DNA from: Elephas maximus indicus
Taxonomy: Eukaryota; Chordata; Mammalia; Proboscidea; Elephantidae
DNA: 64,000 bases
Direction: 5' to 3'
NCBI RefSeq assembly: GCF_024166365.1
Contig: NC_064821.1
Span: 51,673,093-51,737,092 of the forward strand
Shown here: positions 26,001-35,000 of the stretch, piece by piece
How positions within the stretch are numbered: position 1 is the first letter of the stretch
Layout: every line of letters begins with the position of its first letter
Program-made: the position numbers and the translations under genes
Notes under the pieces: generated by a model
What the model was told of the DNA's origin: nothing
Seen by the model: the letters and a program-made list of their open reading frames with translations, nothing else
Database searches by the model: none

Positions 26001-29000
26001 CCATTGTCCTGGGGGCTATCAGGCCGGGCTTCCAGCAATGTTGCTTATTAGGACGGGAAACATAGCTGAATCCATGGTGAGCCATAGTTTACTTTTTCAT
26101 TACAAGTATAGAACAATGGCCCCCATCCTGACTCTTTGATTCTCAAAATGCAAAGAATACAATATCACAGTTGACTACTGTCGGATGTTGTGGTAATAAA
26201 TCTCAGCGTCTCCTTTTTCTGATACCAACTACAAGGACATTAATCAACATAAATCAGATTTCCCACTTTTCACTTCTCTGCTCAGTTCTGACACCAGCTG
26301 CACAGGCAGCACTTCTTCCTGTGCCCCTGGCCACCTGGCGCTTGGGCAGAGCTCACAGGTTAAAGGACACAGTCCTCCAGACTGCCAAGTTGGCCCAAGA
26401 CTTCAGACGCCAGCCACAAGCTCGGGACCCCCCAGGGCTTCACTCATTGCTGACCTGTTGGTTACAAATTCGAGGGTTCCCATTACCCCCTCAAGATACC
26501 AACTGTAAGTGCAGAGGTTCCCAGCCCTTCTCAGTTCTGACCTGCTGGCTCCCACTACTCCGTCAGGGTTGATAATTCACTGGAATGACAGAACTCACAG
26601 AAAGTGTTACGTTTACTAATACAGTTTTACTGTAGGAAAAAAGGGATATAAATAAAGGGAGGTGTAGGGTGAGATTTGGGAGGTTTCCAAGTGTGGAACT
26701 CCCATATCCCCATAAGGAAAGTAATACCCGTTCATGTGTGTGGATGTCTTTCACCAACCAGGAAGCCCTTGGAAGTTCCCTGTCCAGATCCTTTATTGGG
26801 CCTCATTGCATAGACATGCTTGATTGAATCATGCCCCTCCTCCCTGAGGTCTGCTGATATCAGGCCACTCATTAGCACAAACGCTCAGGTATAGTCTGGA
26901 GGCCTTAGATAACAAAAACCGAAAACCCAAACCTGTTGCCGTAGAGTGGATTCCAACTCATAGTGACCTTACGGGACAGAGTAGAACTGCCCCATATGAT
27001 TTCCAAGGAGTGGCTGGTAGATCCGAACTGCCGACCTTTTGGTTAGCAGCTGAGCTCTTAACCACTGCACCACCAGGGCTCCTTAGATAACAAAAGCATT
27101 TCAGTTACTCAGGAAATTCCAAGGGTTTAGAGTTACCTTTCAGGAAACAAGGGCGAAGATCAAATTACTTTGGGTAAAGTTAAATTTCTTACCCCACAGA
27201 TGTTTTTTTTATTGCCTGTTTAATTTACTGGTAAAGCTCTCAAGCCAGGCTTGCTCTACCTTGCTGGAAACCTCCTTTCTACAAAAAGACTCAGGAGTGT
27301 CCCGATTAGGCACCCTCGTGCTAACTTGTTGATTCGTACTTCTTAGGTCATGTCAGAAGATGTGAATTCAAGTATCAAGACCTTTTTTTGTCCCAATGAG
27401 ACCTACAATGACATGGCCACCCTCTTCTTCAATCCCCAGGAGTCAGCCATCCTTCAGCTCTTCCACCAGGATGGTGAGTCTCAATGCTTCAACCCATTAC
27501 TGGGTGGCTGGTTTCTTCTACAGGGAACACGTTTGTTACCCCTCTGCCCCTTCCATTGCCCTGTAAACAGAACCGGGCTCTCCCTTAATGCTGAACAAGA
27601 ACAGGACTTTTCCTTTGTGATACCTACCCAGACCATAGATTAGGGTCTCTGCCTCTGGTGTTGGCAGGGGACCTGGCTGGGGCTTAGAAGGGCCTGCTGC
27701 GGGCTGCGCTGGCCTGGGGCCTGGGCTGGCATCTGCAGTAGGACTCAGGGCGGGTCTTGCCTTGCAGGTACTTTCAGCCCCATCACTTTGGCCTTATTCT
27801 TCGTCCTCTATTTCTTGCTTGCCTGTTGGACTTACGGCATTTCTGTTCCAAGTGGCCTTTTTGTGCCTTCTCTGCTGTGTGGAGCTGCTTTTGGACGTTT
27901 AGTTGCCAATGTGCTAAAAAGGTACTCTGTGTGTGTGGTGTGTGTGTATGTGTGTATGCACGCACAGGCGTGTGCACATGCCTTTGTGTACATGTGCGCT
28001 AGTGTGCCAGCTATGGCCCCCCCACCTACCAGTATGATTCTAAGCCGTGCTCTCGGTTTCCTTCACCAGCTACATTGGATTGGGCCACATCTATTCAGGC
28101 ACCTTTGCCCTGATCGGTGCTGCAGCTTTCCTGGGTGGGGTTGTCCGCATGACCATCAGCCTCACAGTCATCCTGATTGAGTCCACCAACGAGATCACTT
28201 ACGGGCTCCCCATTATGATCACATTGATGGTGAGTATATCCCTTCTCGGCCTCTTTCTGGTCCAGGGCTAAGTTCGCCCCACAGGGCCTATTTCAGGCCT
28301 TCACTTTGTGTTTCAGGTAGCCAAATGGACAGGGGACTTTTTCAATAAGGGCATTTACGATATCCACGTGGGCCTGCGAGGAGTGCCACTTCTGGAATGG
28401 GAGACGGAGGTGGAAATGGACAAGTGAGGCCATGACTCCTTTTCACGTCCTAGTTTCAGGCTGTAAAATAAGCTCTAGGGCCTCAGGAAGGTTTGTATTC
28501 TGGTGGGAAACAGGAACGTTTGAAACAGTCACAGATGGTTCTTGGGTTGGAAAAAGGTGAAACAGCAAATAACCACAGGAAGGCCCTTCAAAAAGCAAGC
28601 CGTCTGTCCCTGAGTGTGTTGGGGCGCATTGGGCAGCACAGTGTGGCTGGGGGCACAAGGGACAGAGGGCCCCGGTGGGAGAGGGACCCAATGGGATCCG
28701 AGGTTGGCTGGACCATGCCTACTGGATTGGTTTGGCTCCTGTGGCTGCTCTCCCAGAAGAGGTCTGTGGGTAAAGTTAGGGCTGTGATTCCATTTTTAAA
28801 CTAAGGGCGTGCAAAGCCCTGGGAGTGAGGACTGCCTGCCCCCCACGTGCCTAGCGAAATGCCGTTCTGCCAGTGATGGTTCTGGGCACGACCACGTAAT
28901 AGTCATCAGTCCACACTTTGGGCCTCCTGTGTCTGGATATCAGGCAAGGCCTTTACAGTCTAATGCTGGGGTCGGCATGCTTTTTCTGTCAGGGGCTAGA

Positions 29001-32000
29001 CGGTGAATATTTTCAGCTTTGGTGGCTATTTGGTCTTTGTCCCAACTACTGTGCTGTTACAGCCCAAAAGCTGCAACGTAAATGAATGAGCATGGCCAGG
29101 TTTGGCCTGTGGGCTGTAGTTCGCCTTCCCCTAAACTACAGGAAGACCCAAACATATGTATTTTTCAGTTCCAGTAGCATAATTAGAAACTCTGCAGCAG
29201 TATGTGGGACGTGCCATAGGAGTACCAGGAGAGGATGACCAACCCTTGGGCAAGCTGATGGGGTTCATGGTGAGGGGATATTCGTATCAAGCTCTAAGGG
29301 ATGAGTAAAAGGGCACCAATTTGACAAAGAGGAGAAGAGGGTTGGAGGCTTGGGGAATAGCATGTATAGAGGGGTCGGAGGTACAAGGAATTCAGTGGGC
29401 TCGAGGAGCCATCTAGAGGTGGTCCAGAAGAAGGCTCCAGTAGTCCAGCTAGTGCAGGAGGACCAGGGCAGCCGTGTCAGCTCCTGGAGCTGTGTGCTCC
29501 ACGGTGAGGCTGGATGCTTCCCTCTGCACCCCTCTCCCACAGACTGAGAGCCAGCGACGTCATGGAGCCCAACCTGACCTACGTCTACCCGCACACCCGC
29601 ATCCAGTCCCTGGTCAGCATCCTGCGCACCACGGTCCACCACGCCTTCCCGGTGGTCACGGAGAACCGGGGCAACGAGAAGGAGTTTATGAAGGGCAACC
29701 AGCTCATCAGTAACAACATCAAATTCAAGGTAACCAAAGCAGCCTGAGAGGAAAGGTGGGCGAGAGGAGACGCACCGACCTAGTGCTCGCCACACCTCTG
29801 GAAGGGAGGACACGACGGCCCTTATGAAAAGTTGGTATACGATTTCCATTACACACGACAGCAAGTATAGATAGCATCAGCAGCAAGCATGGACTTTCTT
29901 AGGTCATCTGCACAGGCGTTCCTTCTTGCCCTAAGAAGCCGTGAATTTTTAATCAGCAGCCTTCGTTCTTTACATACTGTGTGCGCACTGTATCTGGGAG
30001 GGTTTTAGACTCACTAGCAACAGAAACGCAGTCTGGCCTGTCTATTTCTGGAAGCTCTGGGACTGACAGAAAGCTGAAGAACCAGAATCAGATGCTCTGG
30101 GGACAAAGGTGCCAGGGTGCCAGGGGCTCTCTTTAGGGACCAGGAAGAATTGACACTGGCCAATCTCTGTCTTTGGGTCACTCCAGATTCAAAACCCAGG
30201 AGGAGAGAGTCCAGTTGCCTCACTTGGGTCACATGCCTCCCCCTTGACATTGCTGGCTGGGGCCGGGGGGCATTTCCACCAAGACATGACATAGGATGAG
30301 GGTTGTTCTCCAATTGAAGGGCAGTCCCAGATCAAAGGAGTGGCAATACTGGGTCACTAAAGATCACAGGGTTTCAGCCAAGTGCTGGGACTCTGAGAGG
30401 CTCATTTGAATGACAAGACCTTGAGTCACTGTGAGCGTTTCTTTCCATTCCTGTATCACTATATGCTCTTGACCTTCACTGTCGTCCAAATCCTTAAACC
30501 AGCTGGTGTGCTGGTGCGCAGCAGCCCACAGCCTCAGCCGCCCTCACCCTGCCGTCCGCAGAAATCCAGCATCCTCACGCGGGCCGGCGAGCAGCGCAAG
30601 CGGAGCCAGTCCATGAAGTCCTACCCATCAAGCGAGCTGCGGAACATGTGTGACGAGCACATCGCCTCCGAGGAGCCGGCAGAGAAGGAGGACCTGCTGC
30701 AGCAGATGCTTGACAGGAGGTGAGAGAGGTCACATGGGGGCCCGCAGGGGACCCGGAGTCATTGCCCAGTTCCTGGGCTCTCTGGGAACTGGGGAGTGGG
30801 TTGGGGGATGTGGATGAGAAGTGATCCTGCTGAAGGTGTACTAGGCTGTGTCTGATTTTTGTCTAACAGATACACTCCCTACCCCAACCTATACCCTGAC
30901 CAGTCCCCGAGTGAAGACTGGACCATGGAGGAACGCTTCCGCCCACTGACCTTCCATGGCCTGATCCTTCGGTCGCAACTGGTCACCCTGCTCGTCCGAG
31001 GAGTTTGTTATTCTGAAAATCAGTCAGTAAGTCTCGCTTCTTGTTAGCACTGGGATTCTGGAAGGCTCAGGGGTGGTAGGAACACATTCCACGTCCCTCA
31101 GGGAGAGGAGAGGCGGCTCTTTGGGAGTTGTGTGAGTAGGGTGCTGTTGAGCAGCGAGCGTAGCCCTCCGGCTCCCTCTGCGAGGTCAGCAAAGTCAGTG
31201 TCTCGTCTCCTCCAGGGGCCGAGAAGCAGGGGGAGGGTGTGTTTCCAGCCAGAGCTCTTCACGTTGTCTCTGGGCCGGGTGTTCTCAGCGCCCCGTACTG
31301 ACCTCCTGAAGTCTGACAGGATTGGGGCTTGTAATACCCTTTCCATACGTATTTTAATTTCTGGTCTGAATGAACTTTTTTACATGTGTTAGCAAAAGAA
31401 ATACTGTTTTTCCTGTTAACTTCACTGTAGTTTTCTTTTTTCTCTTTCATTTTGTTTTTGTAGCGATAAGTGGGGCATTATTTCAGAATAACCCATTTTC
31501 ATTTTTTTAGACGAGGAAAGGGATGTTCAGAGAGGTTAGGAAACACGCCCAGGATCACACAGCTAGGAATCGGCCCAGAACTGGCTTTGGGTCTAAATGT
31601 CAGACTGCAAAGCCCCTGCCCTGCAGTGTCTCCCTCTCGGCTGGGGCATACGCACCTAAAGGGGGAGGAGGCCCGAAGCATGACCTCCTCAGTCACTGCC
31701 GCTCGGTGCAAGGACAGTGTCTTGGTTGGGTTGTAGAGTGCCAGCCAGCCGCGCCTTTCTTATGCGGAGATGGCCGAGGATTACCCACGGTACCCTGACA
31801 TCCACGACCTGGACCTGACGCTGCTGAACCCACGGATGATCGTGGTGAGGAGGGCTGTCCCTTTGGGAAGGAGGTCACTGGCCCTGGGACTGACCTGGAG
31901 GGGGCGCTGCTGCAGCTCCTGCTGAGCTCTGCCTGTCTGTACCATTTGCGTCTGATCCTGGGGTAGAAGCGGCAGTCACAGGTGACCTGTGCTTGCATCC

Positions 32001-35000
32001 TCTCTGCAGGACGTCACCCCATACATGAACCCCTCACCCTTTACTGTTTCACCAAATACCCACGTCTCCCAAGTCTTCAATCTGTTCAGAACGATGGGCC
32101 TGCGGCACTTGCCGGTGGTGAACGCTGTGGGAGAGGTGAGTGGTCTTCTGGCTGGAGAAGGCCTGTGTGTTGGTGGCTGTGTGCCCTCCATCCACCCACC
32201 TTCCAACAACAGGGGTGCTCAACCAGGAGGAAGCATTGGGATCTCAGAGGGAAGTGTCTCAGTCTGAAACCCCTGGGCAGCTCCCCACCAAGAGTGGGAG
32301 AGTGTGGGCAGGCAGGGCGAGGGGGTGGCTGACTGACGGCTGTACAGGCAGTCCCTGGGTCACCAAAGTCTGACTTAAACGGACAACTCTTATTTAAGGA
32401 ACAGACTGCCATAAAGCCTATTATGTTAAACATTTGAGTTAAATAACTACAATGGTTCGTAATAAGGAGCACAAGCACCACTTCGTAATGCTCATGATAG
32501 CCCTGCATGGTTTGGATGTGTTTCTTAAATGTTTTATACGCACAGAAAGGTGAAGATACATACTATATACTAAGTATTAGTATATAGTATGTATATAAAC
32601 TATATACTAATACTTAGTACATTTGACTGACACTAAATAAGAACCATGTGTACCTGTTCTGACTTATCTACAAGTTCAGCTTAAAGACAAACTTCGAAAC
32701 AGGTCTCCTTCGTAGTCCAGGGAATGCCTGTAGTTTCTAGAACCTTTCCCTGGGGTTCAGCTGTGCCCCTCCTGGGTTTATGATGCTCTGTCTCCTGTTT
32801 GGCCAGCAGATGTCACCCGTGTGACACTGGCCTTTCTGCTTACCAGAAACAGGACAGTCTCCTTTATTTTAAAATGTTTCTCTTTACCCTTGACTTGGCT
32901 CCTCCCTGAGCAGACCTGTTCTTTGTGTTTCCCAGTTACCTGCCTCTAACGGGAATTTGTAACACTGGATGAGAGAATTCCAAGCAAAATACTTTGTTTT
33001 AAAATATGCAATGTTTTTGGGTGCCTTTGAGTTGGTTCCAGCTCAGCAACTCCGTGTGACAGAGTAGAACGGCCCCGTAGGGTTTCTAGGCTTTAATCTT
33101 TATGGGGGCAGATTGCCAGGTTGTACTTCCACAGAGCCGGTGGTTGCATTTGAACTGCCAACCTTTCGGTTAGCAGCTGAGCACTTAGCCGTTGGCGCCA
33201 CCAGGACTCCTTTGAAAATATGCAGTATCTAGTGGTTATTGGGAAACCCTGGTAGCGTGGTGGTTGAGTGCTACGGCTGCCAACCAAAGGGTCGGCAGTT
33301 GGAATCCGCCAGGCGCTCCTTGGAAACTCTATGGGGCAGTTCTACTCTGTCCTGTAGGGTCGCTATGAGTCAGAATCCACTCGACGGCACTGGGTTTGGT
33401 TTGGGTTTAGTGGTTATTGCTGCATACTTTCTAATTTTTTTTTTAGAACTTTATTGCTTTTTTATTACACAAACAACTGTTTTTTCATTGTAGAAAAATA
33501 AAAAAATACAGATAAACAAAACTAAGAAGAACCAGACCCTTACTTCTACCATCCAGAGGTGGTCATGTTAACTTTTCAGAATACATCGTTTCAATCTTTT
33601 TTCTGTACATTTAGAAACAGAGGTTTTATTTTATCAAGGCTTAATGGAGATGGAACCGTTATTTATACTGTCTAAATAGCCAGCCTGATTTTTTACTTGC
33701 TATGCAGGAAATGATTTCCCACGGCAGAAGACATTCGCCGTTAATATTTTAGCGGTTCTGCAGCATTCCCTTGTACAGCTGGACAGTCATGTATTCAGTA
33801 GTCATCTATTATTAGACATCTTTGAGGCTTTTGATGCATACTGCCAAATTGCCACTCAGGAGATCATACCGCTTCAAAATCAAATAGTCTCATACAGCAG
33901 AACCCTGGCACAGCACAGCTTGTTCTCACACAGGTAATGTCTCAGTAGACCCAGTTGTGTTCTTTAAGACATGACTGCTGACACAGACCAGCTCTAATGG
34001 TTTGTCACGTGGCTTTGGTGTGCCTGGCGCCAGTGAGAAACTGAACCACTATGATGAACTGTGAAAAAAGACTCTTCTGGGTCTTTCTGAAAGGTGGGAA
34101 TGATGAGCTTTAGCAGGGGCCACACCTGTTGCAAAGGAGCGCTGACGGGGTGGTGGTTAAGCACTTGGCTGCAAACTGAAAGATCAGTGGTTCGAACCTA
34201 CCAGTGGCTCTGTGGAAGAAAAGACCTGGTGATCTGCTCCCATAAAGATTACAGCCTAGGAAACCCTGTGGGGCAGGTTGACTCTATTGCTCCGAGTCAG
34301 AATTGCCTTGATGGTACAGACCACCACCACCAGCTGTTTGCATGTATGCAGCAGGCTGGATGTGGTGGCACTGAGAAAGACAGAGAGTGTGTGTCCTGTT
34401 CAAACAGACATCAAATTCGCATCTCACCTGGCCCAGCTAAAACCTTTGTGGAGTTTAATTTGTCCCATGGGTCTCCAGTTATGACCCCCTACTTGGCTAT
34501 ACATGTTTTTCTCACCTCGACGTTAGAAAACCTTTGAAATGAGCATCCCTGATCATTTATCACGACCCCTGGGTGGCTCAGGTGGTTTGCGATCAGCTGC
34601 TGACCTAAAGGTTGGCAGTTCAATCCCACACAGCAGCTCTGCAGAAGCAAGATCTGACAAACTACTTCCAGAAAGACTGTAGCCAAGAAAGCCCTACGGA
34701 GCAGTTCTCCTCTGTAACACATGGGGTCGCCATGCATTGGAATCAGCTTGACAGCAGCGAGTTTGAGTTGTGGTTTTGGGTCATTTGTCAGCATTAGAAA
34801 GCATTCAGTGAGCATCTTCGTGTGCCATCTGTTCTGACCCCTGATCTGGCTCCCTCGCTCACCACGGCAGCCGGGCGAGCACTTTTCACTCGTGTTCTTG
34901 CCAACGAGGGTTCTCCAGCCAGTCACCTGGGTCTTTCTTTCCCTGCCTAGATCGTCGGGATCATCACACGGCACAACCTGACGTATGAGTTTCTGCAGGC

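Larger units (their letters stand above)
22578..27346 (+). other. CLCN6: CLCN6 intron 13
   Basis: 4.8 kb with a TG microsatellite, a hAT MITE, nested AfroSINEs, an L1-like 3' UTR and a fossil LTR with its own AfroSINE. No exon-like segment seen; 25,080-26,270 is unclassified. Confidence 0.85.
32136..34950 (+). other. CLCN6: CLCN6 intron 22
   Basis: 2.8 kb with the Tigger-like element and four AfroSINEs. 33,420-33,900 resembles old L1-type 3' sequence without firm assignment. Confidence 0.85.

Noticed and set aside
27922-27992. Long GT-rich stretch after CLCN6 exon 15 as a special regulatory element
   Set aside because: An ordinary imperfect microsatellite after the splice donor; no further signal.
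29265-29864. 199-residue minus-strand open frame
   Set aside because: Antisense of CLCN6 exon 18; no family resemblance.
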